A stretch of DNA of 64,000 nt, taken from assembly GCA_041741375.1 (NCBI GenBank), contig JBGSKF010000116.1:1-64000 (forward strand), given 5' to 3'. This document shows, piece by piece, positions 53,514 to 63,700 of this stretch. The DNA is from OFTM291 sp041741375 (GTDB taxonomy: Bacteria; Gemmatimonadota; Gemmatimonadetes; Gemmatimonadales; GWC2-71-9). The notes under the pieces are model-generated. The model was not told the origin of the DNA and made no database searches. It was given only the letters and a program-made list of their open reading frames with translations. The translations under genes and the position numbers were made by a program. Every line of letters begins with the position of its first letter. Position 1 is the first letter of the stretch.

Positions 53514-54764
53514 ATGCCGACGATCAGAATGATTCCATGCGAGCCCGGGCCCATCCTCCCGGCCCTCGCGGTGCTGGTGGCCTCGGCGTGCGGGGCACCG
53601 GAGGGAGGAGTCGGCACGCTAACCATCCTCGACAGTGCGGGGGTCACGATCGTGGACAACCGGACGCCCGAGTGGGCAGAGGGGGGCGGGTGGATTGTCG
53701 ATTCGGTTCCCGATGTCGTGATCGGGGCGGCCGGACCCAAGGGGGAGCGGGACCTCCTGTACGTGCGTGATATCGTACGGATGACGAACGGGGACCTGGT
53801 GGTGGCCAACGCAGGTCTGTCGGGGCTCGACCTGTTCGACTCCACCGGCCGGTTCCTGCGAACGATCGGCCGGGAGGGCCGAGGTCCCGGCGAGTTCAAC
53901 TGGATGCTCAGGATGGTCAGGTGTGCGGAGGACACTGTGATGATCAACCAGGGGTACTACATCAGTGTCTTCGATTCGCGGGGCGCCTTCGTCGACGATC
54001 GGCGACCGTCCACTCCACCCGGCTCGAGCGCGAATCAGGTGTTCGGAAGCACCGCGGACTGTCGCGCGGCACTCATGGTGGCGTACGTACCCCAGTCACC
54101 ACACCCGCCGGGCACAACCTACCAGCCCATGGTGTTGCTCTTCTGGGCGGGACTTGGAACCGGCGTGTGGGACACCGTGGCCGTGACCCCCGGTGCCCAA
54201 CTTGTCTCCCTCGCGGCGCTGGGAGCGGTGTTCGGGATCGCGGTCCCGTTCGGGAGCTTGAGCATCTGGACCACCGACGGGGATCACGTGTTTGTGGGGG
54301 TCACCGACCGTCCCGAAATCCGGATCCACGACCGGGATCGGGTGCTCGGGAAAGTTGTCCGCTGGCGTGCCGACGCGAGGCCGCTCGGCTCCGCCGATCG
54401 ACAGGCCTACGACACCTGGAGGAAGGATTTCCTGGAACGAAACCCGGAGGAGCCCCCGGATCTGATCCCCCCCAGCGCCGACCTTCCCTGGCCGGACGCA
54501 AGACCGCTCTTCGCCGAGTTGCAGGTGGATGACGACGGGAACATCTGGGTCCGGAGCTTTCCCAATGCCCCTTCGGGCCGGGCTCGCCCGCATGTTCCCG
54601 GCCCGGAGAATCCCGCCGAGTCGTGGTGGGTCATTGATACGACGGGGCGGTGGCTCGGATCGGTGACCATGCCGCGCGGGCTGCAGGTCAAAAGCATTCA
54701 GGCGAGGCGCATCCTCGGCATTGCCCGCGATGCCGACGGGGTGGAAGAGGTGAGGGTCTACTGA
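53514..54764 (+). CDS. Six-bladed beta-propeller lipoprotein, second copy
   Basis: 416 aa, start ATG 53514. Lipobox VASAC (Cys26). Propeller blades are marked by MTNGDLVVANAGLSGLDLFDSTGRFLRTIGREGRGPGEFNWML. The protein is a paralog of the 49698-50972 product: domain order and spacing agree, and both end VK(A/S)IQARRILGIARDAD-VEEVRVY. Located alone between Uma2 and the lipoprotein at 55099; no peptide or thioredoxin gene beside it. Confidence 0.84.
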   Translation: MPTIRMIPCEPGPILPALAVLVASACGAPEGGVGTLTILDSAGVTIVDNRTPEWAEGGGWIVDSVPDVVIGAAGPKGERDLLYVRDIVRMTNGDLVVANAGLSGLDLFDSTGRFLRTIGREGRGPGEFNWMLRMVRCAEDTVMINQGYYISVFDSRGAFVDDRRPSTPPGSSANQVFGSTADCRAALMVAYVPQSPHPPGTTYQPMVLLFWAGLGTGVWDTVAVTPGAQLVSLAALGAVFGIAVPFGSLSIWTTDGDHVFVGVTDRPEIRIHDRDRVLGKVVRWRADARPLGSADRQAYDTWRKDFLERNPEEPPDLIPPSADLPWPDARPLFAELQVDDDGNIWVRSFPNAPSGRARPHVPGPENPAESWWVIDTTGRWLGSVTMPRGLQVKSIQARRILGIARDADGVEEVRVY

Positions 54765-54775
54765 ATGCTAGGGAG

Positions 54776-55098
54776 CAGGGAATAGGGAGTAGGCGGTAGG
54801 GAATAGGGGCGACGCACTGCGTCGCCCGAGGCCTGGATGGTGGTCGTACGGGCCGTTCGCGAACGGCCCGTACAGCTTGCCTACCTCCAATACCAGCCGC
54901 TGTGCGGGCTTGAGGTCCTCGTTGACGCGAAACTCGGCGGCCCGTACCGGCACCGCCGAGTTCCCGTTTCCTCATCTCGGGGCCGCATTCGCGACCCCTG
55001 CTCTCTACACCCTGCTTCCTCCTACACCATGGGCGAACGCCGTTCGCCCCTACTCCCTACTCCCTACTCCCTACTCCCTACTCCCTACCGCCTACCGC
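54776..55098. repeat. Heptamers and palindromes downstream of propeller gene
   Basis: GGGA(A/G)TAG-type units (54776-54806), GGGCGACGCA-C-TGCGTCGCCC (54807-54827), a perfect 28-bp palindrome around GGCCGTTCGCGAACGGCC (54846-54873), GGGCGAACG-C-CGTTCGCCC (55031-55049) and a CTACTCC array (55049-55098). No gene. Confidence 0.85.
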
Positions 55099-55719
55099 CT
55101 ACTGACCCTGTCCCGGTGCGCCCGGCGACGCGAAGATCACCAGCCCTTGATTCTGGCATCCCGGCCCCGGATTTCTCTTGCACGATGCGGCGAGGGTGCT
55201 GGTCTGAGCGGCCAGGAGGATTGGATCGGTCTCCGCCGGTCCGTGGCTCCGGAAGATGAAATGGACCTCCGCCTGAAACGGATTGTCGATCCCGGACCGA
55301 CCGGCGCCGCGAAGGGTTTCGCGGGAGTCATCGTGGCGCGCCAGACGGACCTCGAACGTTCCATTGGCGTTGGCCACGAATCCACCGAAGTTTGACTGGG
55401 CACCCTCCACCAGGGGAAGATCAAGGTCATCCGCGTTGCATCCATCCACGCAGGCTCCCGGGTTCTCGAAGATGGCTGACCAGAGCGTGTATGCGTGACC
55501 CTCCACGAAATCGTCAGACTGGCCGGAGAGCGAGAGTCCCTCGGCGTGTCGAACCAGGGTGGCGGTCCCGGAGAAGAGACCCGTGAACCCCGGAGCCAGC
55601 CCGATGTTGGCGCTTTGGGTTACCTCCGCGCCACCCGGGTCTGCGAGCGACGATCCGTCGCAGGCGGCCAGCGGCAGGCCGAGGGCGATCAGAAAGAGTG
55701 TGGACGAAGTGCGAGACAT
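55099..55719 (-). CDS. Secreted lipoprotein, unknown function
   Basis: 206 aa from ATG 55719, which follows GGGGAGG on its strand. The signal peptide ends LAAC (Cys20), a good lipobox. The mature part is beta-rich with several Cys (CVDGC near 88-92; CKRNPGPGC near 186-194), and no family is recognised. Most of the coding frame opposite (plus strand) is a shadow. Confidence 0.7.
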   Translation of the reverse strand: MSRTSSTLFLIALGLPLAACDGSSLADPGGAEVTQSANIGLAPGFTGLFSGTATLVRHAEGLSLSGQSDDFVEGHAYTLWSAIFENPGACVDGCNADDLDLPLVEGAQSNFGGFVANANGTFEVRLARHDDSRETLRGAGRSGIDNPFQAEVHFIFRSHGPAETDPILLAAQTSTLAASCKRNPGPGCQNQGLVIFASPGAPGQGQ

Positions 55720-55759
55720 GCGAACCTCCCCTGGGTTGGGTTTCTGAGCGCAGGTACCC

Positions 55760-55788
55760 TTGCCGGACCGGGGCATTCCCGGTACGAT
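55760..55788 (+). promoter_or_regulatory. Possible promoter for the ECF sigma operon
   Basis: TTGCCG (55760-55765), a 17-nt spacer and TACGAT (55783-55788), about 140 bp before the sigma factor start. Weak match, four of six at each box. Confidence 0.35.
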
Positions 55789-55928
55789 CCCGTATTGGCG
55801 AAATCTCAGTGCCGTTTAAGCGGGCGTGGCATTTCCCCTGCGCCCGCGTGGTGGGGGGCCCGTTGCCGTCCCCCTCTCAGAGACGCGCACCCGGGGTTGG
55901 AACAACGCCATCCCTGGTCAGAGGAGGG

Positions 55929-56546
55929 GAGATGACCGGACAGGCACCCCGCCCAGAGGACATCACCGGCGTGCTCGGGAGGGTCCGGAAGGGCGACCCC
56001 GAGGCGATGGGAGTTCTCATGCCCCGCGTCTACGACGAGCTTCGCCAGATCGCCCATCGTCACCTGCGTTCGGAGAGAGCCGGTCACACCCTCTCCACCA
56101 CTGGTCTCGTCCATGAGGCCTACCTGCGGCTGGTGGATCAGCAACGGGTCGAATGGGTGGACCGCGCCCATTTCTTCGCCGTGGCCGCACGCATGATGCG
56201 TCGGATCCTGATCGACTACGCGCGCCGCCATCGTGCCCTGCGCCGGGGCGGGCCCCACCACCAGGTGATTTCTCTCGATGCCGCTGAGGTGCAGAATTCC
56301 GCCCTAGCCGAGAACGACCCGGAGATCGTTGCACGGGCGGAGTGGCTGCTTTCGCTGGATGAGGCGCTCGACCGGCTCAAGGACGCGAATGAGCGCCAGG
56401 CCCGGATCGTCGAGTGTCGGTTTTTCGGCGGGCTGACCGAGCACGAAACGGCCGCGGCGCTCGGGGTGTCCCAGCGCACGGTGTCGCGCGAGTGGAGCCT
56501 GGCGCGGGGATGGCTTTATCGGGAGTTGCGGCGTGACGTCGCCTGA
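55929..56546 (+). CDS. ECF-type RNA polymerase sigma factor
   Basis: 205 aa from ATG 55929 after GGAGGGGAG. Region 2 includes DPEAMGVLMPRVYDELRQIAHRHL and the LVHEAYLRLVDQ segment; region 4 ends with ALDRLKDANERQARIVECRFFGGLTEHETAAALGVSQRTVSREWSLARGWLYREL. This resembles the large ECF sigma family (TIGR02999) common in Planctomycetes and Gemmatimonadota that is typically encoded with a Ser/Thr kinase. The stop overlaps the GTG of the next gene, so the two are coupled. Confidence 0.93.
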   Translation, partial: EMTGQAPRPEDITGVLGRVRKGDPEAMGVLMPRVYDELRQIAHRHLRSERAGHTLSTTGLVHEAYLRLVDQQRVEWVDRAHFFAVAARMMRRILIDYARRHRALRRGGPHHQVISLDAAEVQNSALAENDPEIVARAEWLLSLDEALDRLKDANERQARIVECRFFGGLTEHETAAALGVSQRTVSREWSLARGWLYRELRRDVA

Positions 56547-59223
56547 CCGTCCTGGCTCCGAGCAGGGAGCCCTGGTGCAACGGCTGGTCGCGCGGGCGCT
56601 CGACCTCCCGGTCGAGGAGCGCGGGGCCTACCTCGCCGAGGCCTGCGCGGGAGACAGCCCACTGCGGAACGAGGTCGACACCTGGGTGCGGGCCTGTACG
56701 GCGAGCGGGGAGGAGGGGTTTCTCGACGGATGCGCGGCGGAACACGCGGCCCCCCTGCTCGAGCAGGTGGAGCGGTGGGAGACGGGGGACGGAGATCGGC
56801 AGATTGCCCTGGCCACCCTCACGTCCCTCCTGTCCGACCGGTATGAGATCGATCGCGAGGTGGGACGGGGAGGCTCGGCGACGGTATTCCTGGCGCACGA
56901 CCGCCGGCACGATCGTGCGGTGGCGATCAAGGTTCTGGATCCCCGCCTCGCCGCATCGGCCTCGGCCAGCCGGTTTCTGCGGGAAATCAGGCTCGCGGCC
57001 CGAATGACTCACCCGAACATCCTTCCGCTCCACGATTCCGGCGATGCGGGAGGCCTCCTCTACTACGTGATGCCGTACGTCGAGGGGGAATCCCTCCGCG
57101 CACGGCTGACCCGGCAGGGTCCGTTCCCCGTGCCCGAGGCCCTGGGCCTGCTCCGGGAAGTGATCGGCGCGCTCGCCCATGCCCATCGGCAGGGGATCGT
57201 GCACCGAGACGTCAAGCCGGAGAACATCCTCCTGCTGGATGGCCATGCGGTCGTGGCCGACTTCGGGATCGCCCAGGCCCTGGACACCGCGCTCGGGCAG
57301 GAAGGGGAGGTCGAGGGCCCGGAGTTGGGACGGGTCGCGACGGAGACCCGGGAGAGCACCGTGATCGGAACTCCCGCCTACATGGCGCCGGAGCGGATGA
57401 CACCCGGGTGGACCACGGATGTCCGTGCCGATCTCTATTCTCTCGGCGTGGTGGCCTACGAAATGCTCGGCGGAACCAACCCGTTCACGGCCGAGACGCA
57501 GGAAGCGACCGCGTCTGCCCAGCGGGAGAGGGTCCCTGCTCCCCTGCGCGCCGCTCGTCCCGATCTTCCCCCGGACATCGAGAACCTGGTGATGGCCCTG
57601 CTCGCCAAGGATCCGGCGGACCGACCGCCGAGCGCCGAGGCGGTGCTGGAACGCCTGGAACGGGGGATGGCTCGGGCTGCTCTGTCCGGGGGGGTGGCGC
57701 GGAGCCGCCGGTGGCCGTCCCTGGTGGGCATGGGGGCATTGGCTGTGCTGGCCGGAGGCGTCCTGACCGTCGTGCTGTTCCCGCGCGCCGTGGCCCCGGT
57801 GTCGGATCGCAGGATCGCCGTCCGGGTGTGTGAGAACAGGGGGACCGGAGGAGACCTGGCCCTGGCCCAGGCGCTGACCCAGGAAATCACCGGGAAACTG
57901 CGTGGGATCGCCGGACTCAGGGTGATCGGGCAGGAGAGCATGCGGCGCTACGAGGGGAGGGCCACGCCGGCCACGACCATCGGGGGGGACCTGGGCGTCG
58001 ACTATGTGCTCGGCTGCACCGTGGAGTGGACCCGGCGCGAGGACGGGGAGGCCCTGGTGCGGGTCCGGTCGGAGCTTCAGCGGGCCGGCGACAACACGGT
58101 GCTCTGGACCCTGGCGCCCGATCCCCAGCCGGTCGGGGACATCATCGCCTTGCAGGCCACCGTGGCCGACCGGGTGCTCGACGAACTTCGGATAGGGTCG
58201 ACGGAGGCGCAACGTCAGGCGCGAAGGCGTTCTCCGACAGTGAGCCTGGCAGCGTATCAACACTACCTGACCGGACTCGCACGAGTGGCCCTCACCACCC
58301 AGGCGGCTCGGGAGGAGGGGCTCCGGTCGTTCGAGCGTGCGATCGCGCTGGATTCCTCCTTCGCACTCGCCTGGGCCGGTCTGGGGCTTGCCTGGCTTCA
58401 CCTCCCCCCCTTCTGGGACCGTCACGACTCGACCGGGAACCTCGCGCCGAACAGCCTCGAAGCCTATCGGCGGGCGGAGGAGGCAGCAGGTCAGGCGCTG
58501 CGACTCGACCCCACGCTGGTGGAGGCCCGTGTCGTGCTGGAGTCGGCCCGATTCTATATCTCGTGGGACTACCGTGCTGCCGTCGCGTCGCTGGACAGGT
58601 TGACCCTTCAAGCCCCGGATGACCTTTACGCCCAGCAGCGTTACCGGATGGCCCTGGTCGCGGCGGGCCGGTTTCCTGAAGCCCTCGCCGTGTCGCGCCG
58701 GGCGATCGATCTCGACCCTCTGCACCCGGTCACGAATACTTTTCTGGCTGTTGACCTCGCCCGGATGGGAGAGACCGAAGAGGCGATCGCGATTCTCCGG
58801 CGGGTGGTGGGATGGAACCCCGATTTTGCCCAGGCGTTCATGGTGCTGGGAACCCTGCAACTCCAGGCCGGGGCGCGCGGCGCGGGCGCCGACACCGCCA
58901 CCCGGTTCCTGACGCTGCGCGGCTACCCCGCGTCGGCCACCGACAAGGTCCGGCGCGCCCTGGCGGGTACCGGCCCGGTGTCGGAGGCCATCGAGGTGCT
59001 CGACGACCTGCAACGCGGTATCTGGGAACCCGAGGGTCGTCTTGCCGGGTATTACGCCCTGCTCGGGGAGCGGGGCCGAGCGCTGGCGCTCCTGGAGCGA
59101 GCCAAACGGCAGCACGTGGGCGAACTTCTCTTTCACCGATCGATGCCGTTCTTCGTGTCCCTGAGAGGAGATCCGCGGTTCGAGGCGACCTGGGAGGAGC
59201 CTCTGCCCGGGAGTGGGGAGTAG
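56533..59223 (+). CDS. Ser/Thr protein kinase with TPR sensor domain
   Basis: 896 aa from GTG 56533. Residues 101-375 are a eukaryotic-like kinase: GRGGSATVFLAHD glycine loop, AIKVLD lysine, VHRDVKPEN, VVADFGIAQ and an APE-like MAPERM. A transmembrane helix (about 398-417) separates it from the outside domain, which starts with a FlgO/TolB-like module (about 430-560) and continues as about nine TPR-like repeats (to 890). An extracytoplasmic TPR region suggests sensing of a protein or ligand. The ECF sigma factor upstream is the likely output. No anti-sigma is encoded. Confidence 0.92.
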   Translation: MTSPDRPGSEQGALVQRLVARALDLPVEERGAYLAEACAGDSPLRNEVDTWVRACTASGEEGFLDGCAAEHAAPLLEQVERWETGDGDRQIALATLTSLLSDRYEIDREVGRGGSATVFLAHDRRHDRAVAIKVLDPRLAASASASRFLREIRLAARMTHPNILPLHDSGDAGGLLYYVMPYVEGESLRARLTRQGPFPVPEALGLLREVIGALAHAHRQGIVHRDVKPENILLLDGHAVVADFGIAQALDTALGQEGEVEGPELGRVATETRESTVIGTPAYMAPERMTPGWTTDVRADLYSLGVVAYEMLGGTNPFTAETQEATASAQRERVPAPLRAARPDLPPDIENLVMALLAKDPADRPPSAEAVLERLERGMARAALSGGVARSRRWPSLVGMGALAVLAGGVLTVVLFPRAVAPVSDRRIAVRVCENRGTGGDLALAQALTQEITGKLRGIAGLRVIGQESMRRYEGRATPATTIGGDLGVDYVLGCTVEWTRREDGEALVRVRSELQRAGDNTVLWTLAPDPQPVGDIIALQATVADRVLDELRIGSTEAQRQARRRSPTVSLAAYQHYLTGLARVALTTQAAREEGLRSFERAIALDSSFALAWAGLGLAWLHLPPFWDRHDSTGNLAPNSLEAYRRAEEAAGQALRLDPTLVEARVVLESARFYISWDYRAAVASLDRLTLQAPDDLYAQQRYRMALVAAGRFPEALAVSRRAIDLDPLHPVTNTFLAVDLARMGETEEAIAILRRVVGWNPDFAQAFMVLGTLQLQAGARGAGADTATRFLTLRGYPASATDKVRRALAGTGPVSEAIEVLDDLQRGIWEPEGRLAGYYALLGERGRALALLERAKRQHVGELLFHRSMPFFVSLRGDPRFEATWEEPLPGSGE

Positions 59224-59362
59224 GAGGAGGGAGACGGCGGACCGCGTCGACCTCCGCTTGACAACCGACCCGCAGCGGTGCCCTTTACTGTTTCCGTAAG
59301 CAAGAGTCCTGTCCGGGAATCGCCCCGCGATCCCGGGTCCGCCATTCGACCCGAGCCGCTTC

Positions 59363-60745
59363 GTGACCGCTCCGCTGCCCGCAGCTGTGGGCCTCTGGGA
59401 ATCCGAACTGTGGGACGAGTTGCTCGCCAACCTCGACGAGCGGCGCGTCATCCCCATTGTGGGTCCGGATCTCCTCGAGGTGGAGACGCCGACCGGTCCT
59501 GCCCGCCTGGAAACGTGGTTGGCCGCACAGTTGGCGGAGCGGGTCGGACTGCACGATCTGCCCGCCCCACGCACGCTCAATGAGGTGGTCTGCGCCCACC
59601 TGCGCCGGGGACAGCGCCGGGAGGCGCTCTACCCCCGTCTCAAGACGATCTTCCAGGAGGCGGCCATCACCCCGCCGCCGGTCCTGCGAAAGCTCGCCGA
59701 GATCGCCCATTTCGACCTGTTCGTCACCACCACGTTCGACCCCCTGCTCGAGGAGGCCCTGAATGCCGTCCGATTCAGCGGGGAACAGCGAACGGAGACC
59801 ATGGCCTACTCCACACGCGAGGCGCACGACCTGGCGGTGCCGAAGCGCGACCTCCGGGCCCCGCTGGTCTACCACCTCTTCGGCCGACTCTCGGCGTCTC
59901 CCTCCTATGTCCTGTCCGAGGAGGACCTGCTCGAATTCATCTTCGCCCTGCAATCCCCGGCCCGGGCGCCGGAGCGACTGTTCGATGAACTGGAGCGCAA
60001 CCACCTGCTGCTTCTCGGGGTGAATTTCGCTGACTGGTTTGCCCGGATGTTTCTCCGCACCGCGAAGGGACACCGCCTGTCGGAGGCCCGCGAGGTGCTG
60101 GAGATCCTGGCCGACTCCCGCACGCCGGGCGAGCAGGGGCTGGTCACCTTCCTGGCGCATTTCAGCAGCCGCACACGGGTGTTCCAGGGGACCGCCGTCC
60201 AGTTCGTGGACGAACTCCACCGCCGGTACCGGGAACTCCACCCCGCGGAGGAGACCGGTCCCGGGCTCGCGTACCACGACGAGATGCGCCCGGGGTCGGT
60301 CTTCCTGAGTTATGCCAGCGAGGACCGGCGGGCGGTGGAGCGCCTCAAGGCGGGGCTCGAGGCGAGCGGGATTCCAGTCTGGTTCGACCGGGATCAGCTC
60401 AAGGCCGGTGATCACTGGCGTGATCTGCTGCGGCACAACATCGATCAGTGCAGTCTTTTCATCCCCGTGCTCTCCGCCACCACCGAGCGCAAGATCGAGG
60501 GCGAGTTCCGTCGCGAGTGGCGCTGGGCTCTCGATCGCGAGCAGCGGATGGCCGGAGGGCGGGTGTTCATTCTCCCCGTCGTGATCGACGAGACCGAGAC
60601 CTTCACAACCGCCGAGCGACGTTTTCTCGAACTTCACATCGCCCGGGTACCCGGAGGGGAGGTCTCCCCGGATTTCGGCGACCGGGTCCGGCACATTCTG
60701 GAGCGGGTCGCACCGGCGGCGGAGGGGAGGAGGGGGGCGCCATGA
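59363..60745 (+). CDS. SIR2-like/TIR domain protein
   Basis: 460 aa from GTG 59363. Residues ~15-230 follow the SIR2-like fold of prokaryotic immune proteins (LDERRVIPIVGPDLL, FDLFVTTTFDPLLEEAL, VYHLFGRL...SYVLSEEDLLEF, LLLLGVNFADWFARM). Residues ~311-440 are a TIR domain (SVFLSYASEDRRAVERLKAGLEASG, then the E of FRREWRWA). The SIR2 catalytic Asn of T-x-N-x-D is Thr124, and the usual His of LHG is Phe173, so this half probably does not hydrolyse NAD; the TIR Glu385 is present. The stop overlaps the next ATG by 4 bp. A TTGACA lies at 59258. Confidence 0.82.
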   Translation: MTAPLPAAVGLWESELWDELLANLDERRVIPIVGPDLLEVETPTGPARLETWLAAQLAERVGLHDLPAPRTLNEVVCAHLRRGQRREALYPRLKTIFQEAAITPPPVLRKLAEIAHFDLFVTTTFDPLLEEALNAVRFSGEQRTETMAYSTREAHDLAVPKRDLRAPLVYHLFGRLSASPSYVLSEEDLLEFIFALQSPARAPERLFDELERNHLLLLGVNFADWFARMFLRTAKGHRLSEAREVLEILADSRTPGEQGLVTFLAHFSSRTRVFQGTAVQFVDELHRRYRELHPAEETGPGLAYHDEMRPGSVFLSYASEDRRAVERLKAGLEASGIPVWFDRDQLKAGDHWRDLLRHNIDQCSLFIPVLSATTERKIEGEFRREWRWALDREQRMAGGRVFILPVVIDETETFTTAERRFLELHIARVPGGEVSPDFGDRVRHILERVAPAAEGRRGAP

Positions 60746-63700
60746 CCCCGCGAGCGTCCCCCGTCCCGGCGGGGCGGGAAGATCCCGTCGACACCGCCAA
60801 TCCCTGGCCGGGGCTGGCCGCATTCCGTGAGGGAGCCCACGCCTTCTTCCACGGGCGCGCGGCCGAGATCGAGGATCTCGAACGCCGGGTGCGCCGGAAA
60901 CCCCTCACCGTCCTTTATGGCCAATCGGGACTGGGCAAGACCTCCCTGCTGCAGGCGGGGCTCTTTCCCCGGCTCCGCGCCGAGGGGTTCCTTCCGGTTC
61001 CCCTGCGGCTGGATTATGCCGCGGCCGCAGAGGATCCGGCCGCCCAGATCAGGCACGCCCTGGCGGAGGCGTTTCGGTCCGCCGGCCTCGATGCGGGCAA
61101 CCGGTTTGTCGAGGGCTCGGTCTGGGAATGCTTCCACCGCCTCGAGGAGGAGGGAGAGGGGGAGACGTCCGCGCGCCCGGTCCCGGTGCTGGTGTTCGAC
61201 CAGTTCGAGGAACTGTTCACCGTGGGCCGGGGCCCGAGCGAGTCGCAATCCCGGGGCGATCTCGTGGTCGAGGAGCTTGCCTCTCTCATCGAGAACCGTC
61301 CTCCCCGTGCCCTCGAGGCCCGCTTCGAGAGCCACCCCGGCCTGGTGGAGCGGTTCGACTTCGAGCGACAGGACTACCGGGTTCTCCTGAGCCTGCGGGA
61401 GGATTATCTCCCCCATCTGCACGACCTCCGGGGGAAGATCCCCTCCATCACCCTGAACAGCATGCGGCTCGGCCGGATGGATGGGGAGCGGGCTCTCCAG
61501 GCCGTTCTGCGGCCCGGGGCGGACCTGGTGGCGCTGCCCGTGGCCCAGGCCCTCGTCCGGTTCGTGGCGGGGACCCCGGAAGCTCGGAGGACCGGTCATG
61601 CGGCCTCCAGCGCGGGGGCCGAATTCCGCGCCCTGGAGGTGGAGCCGGCCCTGCTCAGTCTCTTCTGCCGCGAACTCAACCAGAAGAGAATCGCCCGGGG
61701 CGACGCCGAGATCTCCCTCGACCTGGTGCGGGGTAGCCGGGAGGCGATTCTCCAGGAGTTCTACGAGGGGTGTTTTGCCGACCAGCCTCCGGCGGTCCGC
61801 GCCTTCGTGGAGGAGGAGCTCCTCACCGAGTCGGGGTTTAGGGAGAGTCTCACCCGGGAGCGGGCCGAGCAGGAACTGTCCCGCCGCGGCGCCCGGCCCG
61901 GGGCTCTCGATGTGCTCATCAACCGGCGTCTCCTGCAGGTGGAGGAACGGCTCCGGGTGCAGCGTGTGGAGCTCACCCACGACGTCCTGGCGGAGGTGGC
62001 GCGCCAGAGCCGGGTCGGCCGCCGGCATCAGGAGGCCCTGGAGGAGGCGGAGCGTCAGGCGGGCCAGGCGCGAGAACTGAGCCGCCGGGCCCGCCGCCGC
62101 TCCCTGCTGATCGGAGCGACCGCCCTCGGCATCGGGGGACTGCTGGCCCTGGGTGGTCTGGTTGCGATCCGGCAGAGTCGACTTGCCCGGGAGGCAAGCG
62201 TGAAGGCGCAGGTGGCGGAGAGTCTGGCTGTGCAGCGGGCCGAGGATGTGACACGGTTGAACCGTGGCCTCGTGGACAGCGCAGCGATTCTGTCCAACCA
62301 GAGGGACGAACTGGGCCGTCAGGCGGCGGCCGTGGCTGCGGCGCTTCGCCAGCAGGAGATGCTTCGGCGTGATGCCGAATCGAATGCCGCCCAGGCCCGG
62401 GATCTCGGTGCGGCTGCCGCGCGGCGGCTGGAACAGATCTGTGACTACAGCCTGGCCCTCGCCTCCGCGCTCTCGGCGGAAGTCAACTCCCAGCAGCTTC
62501 CCGATTCGCGCAGTGGCGAGGACGGCGGAGGAGGGGCGGCCGCCTCCGAGGTGTTCCAGGAGTATCTGCAAACCACGAACCGGCATTTCGACAGCCTCTA
62601 TGTCCAGGACTCCTCCGCCGCCTGTGTCCGCCAGATGCGGGCCCGGATCAAGGTCATTGCGGCCGGCGCGGCCCAGGAACGGAACCGACGGCAGGAGATC
62701 CTGCGGTGGAGCCGGGAGGGGCTCGGAGCGGTGCAGGCGCTGCGCGACCTGGATGACGCGGGGTCACGGCATCTGGCCCAGATCCTCTACACCGACCTGG
62801 CCTACTACCTCTGGCTCGTGGACGACACGACCAATGCGCAATCCGCCGCCGTGGAGGGCATCACCGTTTCCCGGGTTCTGGATGCCCGAGACAATCGCAA
62901 CACGCTTTTCCGTCACGCACGGCTCCACCAGATGTACGGCAACGTCTGGATCGACCGGAAGGAGTATGCCCGCGCCCGTGAGGAAGTCCTGGCCGGGCTT
63001 CGAATCGCCGACAGCGGCCTCCGCCGCGCCGATCAGGATTCCCTTTCTCTCCTCCTTGCCCGGAGCCAGCTGTCCCTCCGGCTCGGAGCGTTGGATACCC
63101 TGGCCGGTGCCCATGAAACCGCCGCCCAGCATTACGCCGAGGCGGTGGCGAGTGCCGAAGCGCGTGTGTCCCACCGTCGAACGCGGGCCACGGTGGAGTG
63201 GTTGGGCCGAACCCAGGAATGGCTTGGAAACCTTTCCCGGAGCCTCGGCCGGTACGACGCGGCTCGGACGGCGTGGGCGAATGCGGCCCGCACGCTGCAG
63301 GACACGATTCTCCCGGTCGCCACAGCCCTTCCGCACCTGGAGCGCATCCAGCGATCGGCCATCCGCCTGGAACTGGCGGCGGCGGACACGGGACGGGCGC
63401 TGGAGCAACTGAGGCTCCGGCTCCGCCTGGACTCGGCTCGCGTACGCCAGACCCGCGGCCTCCCGGCGGCCCTGGATACCCTCGCCAACGCGCTCACCCT
63501 GATGGGCAGTGTGGCCCAGGCATCCCGCCGGTTCGATCTGGCCATCCGGGCCCGCGCGGAGCTGATCGGTGTTCGCCGTGATCTTCTCCGCTTCGAGGGT
63601 CGCACGGCTCGGTCCAATCTCGCCATCGCACTGGGGAACTCCGCCTGGAGCAGGCTCTTCGGCAGGGAGGGGGAAGAGGCTGTGAAGGAGGCGATCGAGG

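Noticed and set aside
59258..59289. Promoter for the SIR2/TIR operon
   Set aside because: TTGACA is present but no -10 at a normal spacing.
56377..59580. 1067-aa minus-strand frame opposite the kinase gene
   Set aside because: Shadow frame; kinase motifs are on the plus strand.
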